From contig NZ_CP088298.1 in the NCBI RefSeq assembly GCF_021117425.1, positions 372,001-436,000 on the forward strand: DNA of 64,000 nt, written 5' to 3'. The stretch's first letter is position 1; every line of letters starts with the position of its first letter. Source of the stretch: Brevibacterium zhoupengii. GTDB taxonomy: Bacteria; Actinomycetota; Actinomycetes; Actinomycetales; Brevibacteriaceae. The translations under genes and the position numbers were made by a program. This document shows positions 1 through 8,440 of this stretch, one piece after another. The notes beneath the pieces were generated by a model. That model searched no databases. It was not told the DNA's origin and saw nothing but the letters and a program-made list of their open reading frames with translations.

Positions 1-675
1 CTCGAACACGATCCCGCACGGTTCCTGCCCTCCATGGGTCGGGTCGAAGAGATCGAATCAGGCAACGTCACCGAGGTAGACCTCGACTGTCCCATGCCGC
101 AGCTCCAGTCCCAGCTGAGCCAGCTGGCAGTCGGCGACAGACTCTCGCTGACGGGCACCGTGATCGTCGCCCGCGACATCGTCCACGCCAACCTGCGACA
201 GCGCCTCAACGAGGGCGGGCAGCTTCCCGACTACTTCAAGGATCACCCGATCTACTACGCGGGACCGGCGAAGACACCCGAGGGAATGCCCTCGGGATCC
301 TTCGGCCCGACCACCGCCTCACGGATGGACACCTACGTCCGGCAGTTCCAGCAAGCCGGCGGATCGATGATCATGCTCGCCAAGGGCAACCGCTCCAAAC
401 AGGTCAAAGACTCCTGCGCGGAATTCGGTGGCTTCTACTTAGGCTCCATCGGCGGCCCCGCGGCCCGTCTGGCCCAGGACTGCATCACCTCCGTCGAGGT
501 CCTCGACATGGAAGACCTCGGCATGGAAGCCGTCTGGCGAATCACAGTCGAGGACTTCCCGGCCTTCATCATCACCGACGACAAGGGCCACGACTTCTTC
601 GACACCACCGGACCCGAGACCACGATCGGACTCGGACGCACACGCACAGCCAAGGACGGCGCCCGCCTGGACTGA
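1..675 (+). CDS. Class I (Fe-S) fumarate hydratase, C-terminal part (5' end outside window)
   Basis: This is the C-terminal domain of a class I, oxygen-sensitive [4Fe-4S] fumarase, which reversibly hydrates fumarate to malate; several members also hydrate mesaconate to citramalate. The frame is open from base 1, so the gene starts outside the window. Family landmarks are present: [57 protein letters not shown] and LGMEAVW..VEDFPAF, closely following E. coli FumA. An internal ATG at 34 is not the real start. The last roughly 20 residues extend past the usual end of the family. It is followed after 93 bases by two acyl-CoA dehydrogenases, a hydratase and a CoA-transferase on the same strand, which makes a mesaconase role possible. 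Family call is firm; substrate is inference. Confidence 0.93.
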   Translation, partial: LEHDPARFLPSMGRVEEIESGNVTEVDLDCPMPQLQSQLSQLAVGDRLSLTGTVIVARDIVHANLRQRLNEGGQLPDYFKDHPIYYAGPAKTPEGMPSGSFGPTTASRMDTYVRQFQQAGGSMIMLAKGNRSKQVKDSCAEFGGFYLGSIGGPAARLAQDCITSVEVLDMEDLGMEAVWRITVEDFPAFIITDDKGHDFFDTTGPETTIGLGRTRTAKDGARLD

Positions 676-768
676 ACCAGGCACGGGCCACCACGAACAC
701 GGCCACGCCGGGCCACCTCGGCGTGGCATTGAGAAAAATTTTCAGTATCAGAGGATAAGGAATTCGAC

Positions 769-1917
769 ATGGCAGTCAGCACCGAAGAGCAGATGATGAT
801 CGACACGGTCGCCGAGTTCATCGACCACGACGTCAAACCCCACGTCAACCGGGTCGAGCACGCCGACGAATACCCGGAGAAGTGGATCCAGACCATGAAG
901 GACATGGGCATCTACGGTCTCGCGATCGACGAGCCCTGGGGCCCGGGCAAGGTCTCGACCGAGGCCTACGCGCTCATCACGCAGGAACTGGCCCGCGGGT
1001 GGATGTCCCTGGCCGGCGCCATGGGCGGGCACACCGTCGTGGCCAAGCTCATCGCCGAATTCGGCACGAGCGAGCAGAAGGATCAGTACCTGCCGCGCAT
1101 GGCCACCGGTGAGCTGCGCGCGACCATGGCCCTGACCGAACCCGGCGGCGGCTCCGACCTGCAGGCCATGCGCACCGTCGCGGCCAAGGACGGCGAGGAC
1201 TACGTCATCAACGGGTCGAAGACCTGGATCACCAACGCCCGCAAATCCGACCTCATCGCCCTGCTGGTCAAGACCGACCCGAGCGCTGAACCACGCCACA
1301 AGGGAATCTCGATCATCCTCGTCGAAAAAGGCGAGGGCTTCACCGTGTCGAAGAACCTCTCGAAGCTCGGCTACAAGGGTGTCGAGACCTGCGAACTCGT
1401 GTTCGAGAACCTGCGCCAGCCACAGTCCCAGCTGCTCGGCTCGGTCGAAGGCGTCGGCTTCAAGCAGATGATGAAGGGCCTGGAGATCGGACGCATCCAG
1501 GTGGCCTCCCGCTCACTCGGCGTGGCCCAGGCAGCGTTGAACGATGCGGTGAAGTACTCGCAGGAACGCGAGTCCATGGGCAAGCCCATCTGGAAGCACC
1601 AGGCCGTGGGCAACCAGCTGGCGAAGATGGCCACGAAGCTCGAAGCCGCCCGGCAGCTCGTCCTCCACACCGCCAGGACCTATGACTCGGGTGATCGCGT
1701 GGACATGGAGGCCGGCATGGCCAAGTACTACGCCTCAGAGATGGCCGCCGAGGTGGCCCTTGACGCTATCCGTGTCCATGGCGGCTACGGATACTCCACC
1801 GAATACGACGTCGAACGCTACTACCGGGACGCGCCGCTGATGATCGTCGGCGAGGGCACCAACGAAATCCAGCTCGGCGTCATCGCCAAGCAGCTCATCG
1901 GCCGCAACAAGGCCTGA
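769..1917 (+). CDS. Acyl-CoA dehydrogenase (first copy)
   Basis: FAD flavoprotein that introduces an alpha,beta double bond into an acyl-CoA and passes electrons to ETF. The length of 382 residues is typical. The FAD/substrate signature ALTEPGGGSD lies at residues 121-130, the C-terminal signature with HGGYGYSTE near 337-345, and the catalytic base is probably Glu362 in GEGTNEIQ. A purine-rich ribosome binding site (aggataagga) precedes the ATG. It is followed 11 bases later by a second, diverged acyl-CoA dehydrogenase, so the two may act on different acyl-CoAs or as a pair. Neighbouring fumarase, hydratase and CoA-transferase suggest a short branched or dicarboxylic acyl-CoA such as methylsuccinyl-CoA; that substrate is inferred. 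Confidence 0.93.
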   Translation: MAVSTEEQMMIDTVAEFIDHDVKPHVNRVEHADEYPEKWIQTMKDMGIYGLAIDEPWGPGKVSTEAYALITQELARGWMSLAGAMGGHTVVAKLIAEFGTSEQKDQYLPRMATGELRATMALTEPGGGSDLQAMRTVAAKDGEDYVINGSKTWITNARKSDLIALLVKTDPSAEPRHKGISIILVEKGEGFTVSKNLSKLGYKGVETCELVFENLRQPQSQLLGSVEGVGFKQMMKGLEIGRIQVASRSLGVAQAALNDAVKYSQERESMGKPIWKHQAVGNQLAKMATKLEAARQLVLHTARTYDSGDRVDMEAGMAKYYASEMAAEVALDAIRVHGGYGYSTEYDVERYYRDAPLMIVGEGTNEIQLGVIAKQLIGRNKA

Positions 1918-1928
1918 AGGGATCCGCA

Positions 1929-3107
1929 ATGACGCATAAGCCCAGGCCACGCCCGAACACACCGCACTTCATGACCGAGGAACGGCTCGAGATCCAGGCA
2001 CTCGCCCGCGAGTTCGCCCGCGACGTCGTCCTACCACTCGCCAACGAGCTTGATCCCGTTGAGGGACAGTTCCCGGATTGGTTCGTGCGTCAGATGGCGG
2101 ACATGGGATTCTTCGGGATCCTCATCCCCGAAGAATATGGGGGCCTTGGACTTGGCGTCTTCGAGTACTGCCTCGTCGCTGAGGAACTTTCCAGAGCGTG
2201 GATGAGTGTCGGTGGTCTCTTGGCTCGTGGCAACGGGATGGGTGGTGGATTCTCACCTGAACAGGAAGCTAGGCTGCTGCCGAAGGTCGCCACCGGCGAA
2301 TACCTCGGCGCCTTCGCCCTCTCTGAGGCAGAAGCTGGTTCAGATGTAGCGAACATTCGCTGCAAAGCCACCCGCGCTGAGGACGGTGGCTGGGTCATCA
2401 ATGGCACGAAGATGTGGTGCACGTTCGCCGACCAGGCCGACTACATCATCCTCTTCGCCCGCACCTCGACCGACGAGAACAAGCGCCACCGGGGGATCTC
2501 GGCATTCCTCGTCGAGAAGGAACGCGGTGAGTTCCCCGAAGGTATGTCCGGGACTGCTGTGAAGAAGATCGGGTACTTCGGGTGGAAAACCTGGGATCTC
2601 AACTTCGACGACTTCCACTTGCCTGCTGAGGCATTGCTGGGCGAGGAAGATCGCGGCTTCTACCAAGCAGTGTCGGGGCTTGAGGTCGGGCGTGCACACA
2701 CTGCGGCCCGCTCGATCGGGTTGGCGCAGGCTGCGTTGGAGGATTCGATTGCGTATCTCAAGCAGCGGGTCCAGTTTGGTCATCCGCTCGCGGATTTCCA
2801 GCATCTGCGGTTCAAGGTTGCTGACATGGCGGCTCAGATCGAGGCGTCCAGGGCGTTGATGTATCACGTGTGCACGCAGATCGATTCTGGTGCACGCTGT
2901 GACAAGGAAGCCGCGATGGTGAAGTACCTGGCGGCTGAGATGGCGGAGAAGGTCACCTCGGAGGCCGTGCAGATCCACGGTGGTGCCGGATATACGAAGG
3001 ACTTCGCGGTGGAACGTCATTGGCGTGATGCCAGGTTGACGAAGATCTTCGAAGGCTCCTCGGAGATTCAGATGCGTATCATTTCCGATGAACTGTTAGG
3101 ACGTTGA
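1929..3107 (+). CDS. Acyl-CoA dehydrogenase (second copy)
   Basis: A second acyl-CoA dehydrogenase of 392 residues in the same operon. The signature ALSEAEAGSD lies at about residues 130-139, HGGAGY in the C-terminal domain, and the catalytic base is Glu375 in IFEGSSEIQ. It is clearly diverged from the preceding copy, so this is not a recent tandem duplication. Codon choice shifts along the gene: the second half uses noticeably more T-ending and TTG codons than the first copy. The stop at 3105-3107 is one base from the next start at 3109, so translation of the hydratase gene is probably coupled to it. The specific acyl-CoA is unknown; glutaryl-, methylsuccinyl- or isobutyryl-type substrates are all possible. 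Confidence 0.92.
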   Translation: MTHKPRPRPNTPHFMTEERLEIQALAREFARDVVLPLANELDPVEGQFPDWFVRQMADMGFFGILIPEEYGGLGLGVFEYCLVAEELSRAWMSVGGLLARGNGMGGGFSPEQEARLLPKVATGEYLGAFALSEAEAGSDVANIRCKATRAEDGGWVINGTKMWCTFADQADYIILFARTSTDENKRHRGISAFLVEKERGEFPEGMSGTAVKKIGYFGWKTWDLNFDDFHLPAEALLGEEDRGFYQAVSGLEVGRAHTAARSIGLAQAALEDSIAYLKQRVQFGHPLADFQHLRFKVADMAAQIEASRALMYHVCTQIDSGARCDKEAAMVKYLAAEMAEKVTSEAVQIHGGAGYTKDFAVERHWRDARLTKIFEGSSEIQMRIISDELLGR

Positions 3108-3108
3108 G

Positions 3109-3978
3109 ATGACTGAGAACAACCTGCAGGACTGGGTCGGCCGATCCAGCACCGAAGAAGACATTGCCGACGGCGTCAACGCGGCTCGACTGGCCACGCT
3201 GCTTGAGCAGGAGCCACAGGATGGCTCCGGACCGCAGCGCCTGTTCCCCGTTGGGCACTGGCTGCAGTTCGCCGAGGACGATGTGCCGATGAGCGAGCTC
3301 GGGACCGACGGACACGCGAAGCTCGGCGGATTCATGCCGCCGGTCAGCTTGCCCAGGCGTATGTGGGCCGGCAGCCAGCTCGAGTTCCACGCACCAATCG
3401 TCGCTGGACAGAAGCTGTCACGGACGACGACCATCGAATCGATCACCGAGAAGACCGGCGGCAGCGGCCGGCTGTGCTTCGTCATCCTTCGCCACGAAGT
3501 CTCCGCCGATGGAAACCTCGCGACCACGGACCGACACACGATCGTCTACCGGGAAGCCACCTCGGCGCCCGAAGGATCCACAGCGGCACCACCACGGGCA
3601 GACTCCCCGGCACCGGAGGGGTGGGACTGGGCGCGATCGGTGCGACCCAACGAGGTCATGCTCTTCCGGTACTCGGGGCTGACGTTCAACTCCCACCGCA
3701 TCCACTACGACCACCCATATGTGACGGGTGTCGAAGGCTACCCGGGACTCGTCACCCACGGCCCGCTGACGGCCACGCTGCTGCTCGACGCGTTCATGAA
3801 GAACCACCCCGAGGCCACCGTCGCCACCTACGACTTCCGGGCGAAGTCACCCCTGTTCGCGAACGAGCAGATCCACCTCGTCGGTCGCAGCACCGGAGCG
3901 AACACCCACGAACTCGAAGCGATCGGACCTGACGGCAAGACCGCGATCGCGGCAACAGTGACGACCACGGAAAACTGA
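3109..3978 (+). CDS. MaoC-like / FAS1-like double hot-dog hydratase (mesaconyl-CoA hydratase type)
   Basis: A 289-residue double hot-dog protein. The N-terminal half (about residues 1-150) resembles the FAS1-like dehydratase domain and the C-terminal half (about 180-285) a MaoC domain. The hydratase motif FRYSGLTFNSHRIHYD is at residues 186-201 and YPGLVTHGPL at 211-220, matching the helix region of (R)-hydratases. This arrangement is that of mesaconyl-C4-CoA hydratase and itaconyl-CoA hydratase, which make citramalyl-CoA. It lies between the dehydrogenases and a family III CoA-transferase (10-base gap). The fold is well supported. The mesaconyl-CoA assignment is inferred from the neighbours; a general enoyl-CoA hydratase is the alternative. 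Confidence 0.85.
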   Translation: MTENNLQDWVGRSSTEEDIADGVNAARLATLLEQEPQDGSGPQRLFPVGHWLQFAEDDVPMSELGTDGHAKLGGFMPPVSLPRRMWAGSQLEFHAPIVAGQKLSRTTTIESITEKTGGSGRLCFVILRHEVSADGNLATTDRHTIVYREATSAPEGSTAAPPRADSPAPEGWDWARSVRPNEVMLFRYSGLTFNSHRIHYDHPYVTGVEGYPGLVTHGPLTATLLLDAFMKNHPEATVATYDFRAKSPLFANEQIHLVGRSTGANTHELEAIGPDGKTAIAATVTTTEN

Positions 3979-3987
3979 GGAGAACAC

Positions 3988-5154
3988 ATGTCTGAAACTC
4001 GCCCAGCACCATTGGCCGGACTGAAAGTCGTCGAAATCTCTGCGTTTGTCGCAGCACCACTGGGCGCGATGACCCTGGCTCAGCTGGGCGCCGACGTCAT
4101 CCGCATCGACCCTATCGGCGGCAACATCGACGCCAACCGGTGGCCGATCAGCGACGACGGCACTAGCATCTACTGGGCCAGCCTCAACAAGGGCAAACGC
4201 TCTGTCACCCTCGACCTCAAATCCGAAGAGGGCCAGAAGATAGCCACCGACCTCATCGCCGAGGCGGGCACCCTGGTCACGAACCTGCCCGCCCGCGGAT
4301 GGCTCTCGTACGAGAATCTTGTGCAGCACCGTGAGGATCTCGTGATGCTGCGGCTCAACGGATCCCACGATGGGAAGCCTGCGGTGGACTACACGATCAA
4401 CGCGGCCAGCGGATTCCCCATCATCACCGGCGACGACGAGCGTCCCGTGAACAATGCCATCCCGGCCTGGGACGTCATCGCCGGCCTCTATATCGCCAAT
4501 GGCATCACCGCGGCTGAGCTTGATCGCCGGACCTCGGGGAAGGGCCAGGAGATCAACTTGGCCCTGTCCGATGCGATGCTCGCAACCGTCGGCAACCTCG
4601 GCTACATCGCAGAGGTGCAGTCGACGGGTAAGACTCGTGGACCGCTGGGCAATGGTCTCTATGGTGCTTACGGTCAGTCGTTCAAGACCTCTGATGGGCG
4701 CGAGATCATGGTCGCAGTCATCTCGAACAAGCACTGGCGGGGGCTGGGCACCGCGACGGGGCTAAGCGATAAGTTGGCGATGATTGGGCCGATGCTCGAC
4801 GTCGATCTGTCGACCGAGGGCGGGCGGTTCGAGGCGCGGGAAGCTATCGACGCCGTAGTACGTCCGTGGTTTGCTGCGCACACTGCCGCCGAGGCTGCTG
4901 CCGCGTTGAGCGGAGCGGGTGTGCTGCAGGGGGAGTTCCAGACCTTCGAGGAGTTGGTGAATAACGATCCGTGGTGTTCGCTGGAGAATCCGCTGTTCAG
5001 CGAGATCGATCAACCGGGGGTCGGAACTGTGATTGCTCCGAGGGTGCCGTTGGCGTTCTCGGGGTCACCTGCGGGTGCGGCGGTTCCTGCTCCACAGTTG
5101 GGCGGAGATACTGAGAGTGTGTTGGCAGATGTGCTTGGGCTCGGCGACCGATGA
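3988..5154 (+). CDS. Family III (CaiB/BaiF) CoA-transferase
   Basis: A 388-residue class III CoA-transferase, which moves CoA between carboxylic acids through an aspartyl-CoA anhydride. The N-terminal Rossmann-like start GLKVVEISAFVAAPLG and the LGADVIRID strand are typical. The nucleophile is probably Asp162 in NAIPAWDVIAG. The ribosome binding site gaggag sits 7 bases before the ATG. Last gene of the operon beginning with the fumarase. In the 3-hydroxypropionate and related pathways the same family includes 2-methylfumaryl-CoA isomerase, which shifts CoA between the C1 and C4 carboxyls of mesaconate and feeds a hydratase like the one upstream. That specific role is a hypothesis from context. 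Confidence 0.9.
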   Translation: MSETRPAPLAGLKVVEISAFVAAPLGAMTLAQLGADVIRIDPIGGNIDANRWPISDDGTSIYWASLNKGKRSVTLDLKSEEGQKIATDLIAEAGTLVTNLPARGWLSYENLVQHREDLVMLRLNGSHDGKPAVDYTINAASGFPIITGDDERPVNNAIPAWDVIAGLYIANGITAAELDRRTSGKGQEINLALSDAMLATVGNLGYIAEVQSTGKTRGPLGNGLYGAYGQSFKTSDGREIMVAVISNKHWRGLGTATGLSDKLAMIGPMLDVDLSTEGGRFEAREAIDAVVRPWFAAHTAAEAAAALSGAGVLQGEFQTFEELVNNDPWCSLENPLFSEIDQPGVGTVIAPRVPLAFSGSPAGAAVPAPQLGGDTESVLADVLGLGDR

Positions 5155-5276
5155 GGTCGCCGGGCTGAAATCGATCGTCGTGCGTGGCTGAGCTAAATGC
5201 AGTCGGGCGGTAGCCAGCACTCTATGTGGTTAGGTAAGTGTAGAGACGGTTACGCACGACTTGAGAGAGGCCGGGC

Positions 5277-6164
5277 ATGACGAATTCTTCGGAAGAGCTC
5301 GCACGTGATTCTGCTGGTTGGATCATCCGGTCCGATCCAACTACGCGTCCTCGTCTGACTGGCGACGAACAGCTTGAGGGAACGGGTGGGGCGACAGTTG
5401 CCGATTTCTGGCGTTTTGCCATGCAGGACCTGCAAATGAACAACACGCGAGGCTACCTCGCTGAGTTTCTAGTTGGGCGGGCGCTCGGCATCGAATCCAA
5501 CCGGGTCGAATGGGACCCATTCGATTTGCTGTGGCATCCCGCACCCTCGGAATCTGTACGAATAGAGGTGAAAAGCTCGGCTTACCTTCAGTCTTGGCGA
5601 CAGCGAAAACTCTCTACTCCGTCATTCTCTGGTTTGAAGGGCAAAGTTCTCAACGAAGATTTGGGCGCGTATCCCGGGGAGCCCGGCTACAACGCTGACA
5701 TCTACGTGATGTGTTTGAACGATCAGACCGACCCAACTGCCTTTGATCCCTTGGACATCAGCGTGTGGAAGTACTTCGTCGTTCCTCGACACTCGCTGGC
5801 GTCAAGCAACCTGGCGGGTGTTGGCCTTCGCTGGCTGGACCAGAACGGTTATACACCGGTCTCCTACGACGAGCTTGAGTCTGAGGCTATAAGAGTCTGG
5901 CAACTGGAACGAGAGAAGGCGTTGACGCCGGTGAAGTCCGATGAAAAGGAAGAGCTTCGCAAAGTTGCACCGTTCAGCGTTCCTATACCATTTTCGAAAG
6001 TCGACGATCGGGCAATCGCGCCGTGCACGTCCTGTGGAAGAACATCTAGGTACGACGCTGGTATCTTGCACGTTATCCGGTCGGCTCATGGCTCGTCAGG
6101 AACTGGGCACTTCGATGTCTACTGTCCGATGCACCTCGAACAGTGGGCGGCTGGCCAGAGATGA
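5277..6164 (+). CDS. PD-(D/E)XK nuclease-like protein with C-terminal zinc-binding motif
   Basis: A 295-residue protein I do not recognise as a named family. Residues 59-99 carry what looks like a PD-(D/E)XK nuclease core: helix glutamate E63 in GYLAEFLVG, an aspartate-bearing strand WDPFD (D80/D83), and IEVKSS with E97 and K99. The C-terminus has a CxxC...CxxH zinc-binding pattern (C250, C253, C283, H286). Such a core with a treble-clef-like tail suggests a restriction-type or defence DNase. ATG is preceded by gagagagg. Codon use is more A/T-tolerant than in the upstream catabolic genes, and the gene opens the accessory stretch. The nuclease reading is from motif inspection only, so biochemical function remains unproven. 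Confidence 0.6.
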   Translation: MTNSSEELARDSAGWIIRSDPTTRPRLTGDEQLEGTGGATVADFWRFAMQDLQMNNTRGYLAEFLVGRALGIESNRVEWDPFDLLWHPAPSESVRIEVKSSAYLQSWRQRKLSTPSFSGLKGKVLNEDLGAYPGEPGYNADIYVMCLNDQTDPTAFDPLDISVWKYFVVPRHSLASSNLAGVGLRWLDQNGYTPVSYDELESEAIRVWQLEREKALTPVKSDEKEELRKVAPFSVPIPFSKVDDRAIAPCTSCGRTSRYDAGILHVIRSAHGSSGTGHFDVYCPMHLEQWAAGQR

Positions 6165-6489
6165 GGGCCTGGACTCGAAGCGCCTATGTTCTTGAAATAG
6201 TGGCAGGGAAGCACTCTTGACTCCTTGGCCCGTCGATGAGGAGCCTGGGGCTTATCCAAGGTAACGGGGGAAGTTCGTCGAATTCAGTGACACCTTTGAA
6301 TTGATAAAGAACTGGTAAGACGATCAGTGGTTCCTTGAGCGGGGCTGATGCAGGGTTTGGTGACCCGAGCTGCACATTTTCACTTTCCTGTTGTCGTGTC
6401 AGCCCCATGTGTGACACTGATTTGTACTACGGATGACGAGTAGTTTTGTCGCCAGCTGATAACTGCAAATAGACGAGGAAGTCGGAAAT
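6165..6489 (+). other. Intergenic region, promoter of the following gene
   Basis: About 325 bases without a convincing gene. A short reading frame on the minus strand (6184-6417) has no family features. A weak inverted repeat gtgtca/tgacac (6396-6401 and 6412-6417) lies about 70 bases before the next start and could be an operator, but six-base arms are easily found by chance. Confidence 0.4.
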
Positions 6490-7821
6490 ATGACCACGAC
6501 CCCGAGTGCCGCTGTCACCTCCCTTGATGTTCTCGAAAACTTCTTCGGAGACGTTCCGAAAGTGGATCAGATACTCTCCCTCTCTGACTCAGACATCGAA
6601 GAGCTTCGTGATCGTACGATGGAGTTCTCGAGCGTGGAGGAATCAGAGCCGGTTCCCGAAGCATCGATCTACCCCGGATCATGGATCGCGGGGAATTGGC
6701 ATCTCGACGTGATGCGCCCTGAGCTCAATCAATCGCTGATCTATCACGACTCCATCGTCACCCACGATCCTGTCGCTGACTTTTTCGGAATGTCGTCGCG
6801 TTGGCTTCCCGAGTTCCGGCCTATTCGAGCGGCAGATGGAACGATGATCCTCCAGCGAGATCCTGAGATGTGGACGCACGACCACACTTACGAGTCCTTG
6901 CGAAGCGATCCTGACCGGGTTCGACACTTTTTGGCTGGTCTGATCCCCTACGTCTTCGAGCTGGCACCCATGATCAAGTCGAGGGTGATCGTTCCGCGTC
7001 CTCAGTGGAAGACGTTTAAGGAGCGTCGGGACGCGATGATGACATCAGCCCGACACGACGTGAAGAACCCGATGATGACGGACGGTGCCCCTCGGATATC
7101 GAAAGAGGTAGGCCCGATTGCCCTATGGGATCAGCTTCACGGAATGCGAGCGGAACTCACGAAGCCTGTGAAGCTCTCGGATCAGAAGTGGGACTGGGAG
7201 GTTGAGTTCTTCCACATGGCCAAGCAACTGGCGTTCTCGGATCAGTACTCAACCATTTATGTGCCTCACCATCCGGGCGACCTTGAGCTGCTGAAATTGA
7301 AGGTCGGCTCGCTCGAAAGGGTGCAGGAAAACCAGCCTTCGTCGTCCGTGCTCAACGAGCTGTCCCGAGTGGTACTGCCTAACCTCAACGTGTCAGCACG
7401 AACAGCGGTCGATATCCGCAAGGACAGCGAGAGCTTCGAGGCTTGGCGTAGGGCAGTCCGAAAAATCGACCGAGATGCGGCGAACGACGAACCGAACGTT
7501 TTGAGCCAAAGGGTCGAGGATGAGCTGTCGACGGTCAAGGAGAAGATCGAGCGCGAGGCTTTTGGTACTGCGCTCAAAGGACACGTGACGCGCGGAGGAT
7601 TGGGGGCCGCAATCTCCTCAGCGGGTCAGATCGGCCTTGAGCGCATACTGACCGGTGAATCGAACCTGCTTCTAACCGCAGGGGCGGGGGCCATTGGGTG
7701 GATCGGGGGAGCGTTCCTTCTGCCACGTGCGCGTGGTGCCGGTCGTGTGATGGTCTCTCTTCAGAAATCAGAGGAGATGCCGAGTGACATCAATCGTCGG
7801 CGTGGGATTGGGCCAAACTGA
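6490..7821 (+). CDS. Unrecognised 443-residue protein, possible C-terminal membrane segment
   Basis: I do not recognise this protein. The N-terminal two thirds is soluble, mixed alpha/beta and rich in charged residues and tryptophan. A segment at about residues 285-330 (VLNELSRVVLPNLNVSA followed by DIRKDSESFEAWRRAVRKI) and a charged helical stretch to about 365 could be coiled. The C-terminus has a glycine-rich hydrophobic stretch (about 380-420, with LLLTAGAGAIGWIGGAFLLP) that could span or insert in a membrane. Start: ATG 6490 follows gaggaag. It lies downstream of the nuclease-like gene on the same strand but behind its own 325-base leader, and upstream of a NUDIX/helicase operon. A defence effector is a guess from the neighbourhood only. 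Confidence 0.6.
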   Translation: MTTTPSAAVTSLDVLENFFGDVPKVDQILSLSDSDIEELRDRTMEFSSVEESEPVPEASIYPGSWIAGNWHLDVMRPELNQSLIYHDSIVTHDPVADFFGMSSRWLPEFRPIRAADGTMILQRDPEMWTHDHTYESLRSDPDRVRHFLAGLIPYVFELAPMIKSRVIVPRPQWKTFKERRDAMMTSARHDVKNPMMTDGAPRISKEVGPIALWDQLHGMRAELTKPVKLSDQKWDWEVEFFHMAKQLAFSDQYSTIYVPHHPGDLELLKLKVGSLERVQENQPSSSVLNELSRVVLPNLNVSARTAVDIRKDSESFEAWRRAVRKIDRDAANDEPNVLSQRVEDELSTVKEKIEREAFGTALKGHVTRGGLGAAISSAGQIGLERILTGESNLLLTAGAGAIGWIGGAFLLPRARGAGRVMVSLQKSEEMPSDINRRRGIGPN

Positions 7822-7840
7822 AAACCTAGCCTCTGTTTCA

Positions 7841-7857
7841 ACGCGAGAGTTTCGCGT
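7841..7857 (+). terminator. Short hairpin after the 443-residue protein
   Basis: Arms acgcga (7841-7846) and tcgcgt (7852-7857) with a five-base loop start 20 bases after the stop at 7821. There is no T-tract, so it is a weak terminator candidate. Confidence 0.35.
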
Positions 7858-7980
7858 GATAGAAGAACGGTATCGAGAAGTCGAGACGGTTCATCGAGGT
7901 TGTGCTGTCGTGTTGCCTTTATGCAAGTCGAGTCTCCTGTTACCAAACCCTGCATCTGTCCCGCATCTGCGATTCCGCGA

Positions 7981-8022
7981 TATATAGATAGGCTGTCTGT
8001 GTCTTAGTCACACGAGTAGGAG
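7981..8022 (+). promoter_or_regulatory. Probable -10 region and Shine-Dalgarno of the NUDIX/helicase operon
   Basis: The A/T-rich tatatagata at 7981-7990 contains TATATA/TATAGAT-like -10 candidates in otherwise GC-rich DNA. A good Shine-Dalgarno taggag (8017-8022) lies 8 bases before the ATG at 8031. No clear -35 was picked out. Confidence 0.4.
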
Positions 8023-8030
8023 TCCTGACA

Positions 8031-8438
8031 ATGAAGAAGGAAATCAACGTCGTTGGTGCTGTCGTGGTCGACCGTGGAAAAATACTCTCAGCTCAGCGGA
8101 GTGAGAGTATGTCCTTGCCTGGCATGTGGGAATTCCCCGGTGGCAAAATCGAACCAGGAGAGACTCCTCGCGCTGCTCTCGTGAGAGAGATGCAAGAAGA
8201 ACTCCTTTGCACTGTGGAGATTGGGGACGAGGTCGCCACTACGCGATACGAGTACGACTTTGGATTCGTTACTCTGACAACCTTTTACGCGATATTGGTC
8301 GACGGTGAACCACAGCTCACCGAGCACTCTGAAATTCGGTGGATTGATGCTGCCGATCTGAATTCGGTTGAGTGGGCTCCTGCCGATGTACCCGCCGTTG
8401 AGACAATCATGGCCGCATACGCGACACAGAGACGTTAA
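8031..8438 (+). CDS. NUDIX hydrolase (MutT-like)
   Basis: A 135-residue single-domain NUDIX hydrolase, which cleaves a nucleoside diphosphate linked to another moiety. The Nudix box begins at G38 and fits G-x5-E-x7-R-E-x2-E-E: E44, R52, E53, E56 and E57. It most resembles MutT-type (deoxy)nucleoside triphosphate pyrophosphohydrolases by length and by the GMWEFPGGKIEPGE segment. The stop at 8436-8438 is two bases from the start of the PLD/helicase gene, so the two are almost certainly co-transcribed and translationally coupled. In that setting a role in processing a nucleotide signal or product for the helicase is more likely than housekeeping 8-oxo-dGTP sanitation; this is inferred. Confidence 0.9.
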   Translation: MKKEINVVGAVVVDRGKILSAQRSESMSLPGMWEFPGGKIEPGETPRAALVREMQEELLCTVEIGDEVATTRYEYDFGFVTLTTFYAILVDGEPQLTEHSEIRWIDAADLNSVEWAPADVPAVETIMAAYATQRR

Positions 8439-8440
8439 GA

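Noticed and set aside
58..246. Minus-strand open frame over the fumarase
   Set aside because: Shadow of a well-conserved coding frame; Arg/Gly-rich with no family features. The same applies to most frames lying across real genes.
6184..6417. 77-codon minus-strand frame
   Set aside because: No domain features and it spans the probable promoter of the following gene.
6396..6417. gtgtca/tgacac inverted repeat
   Set aside because: Six-base arms with a ten-base spacer occur frequently by chance; noted only as part of the intergenic region.
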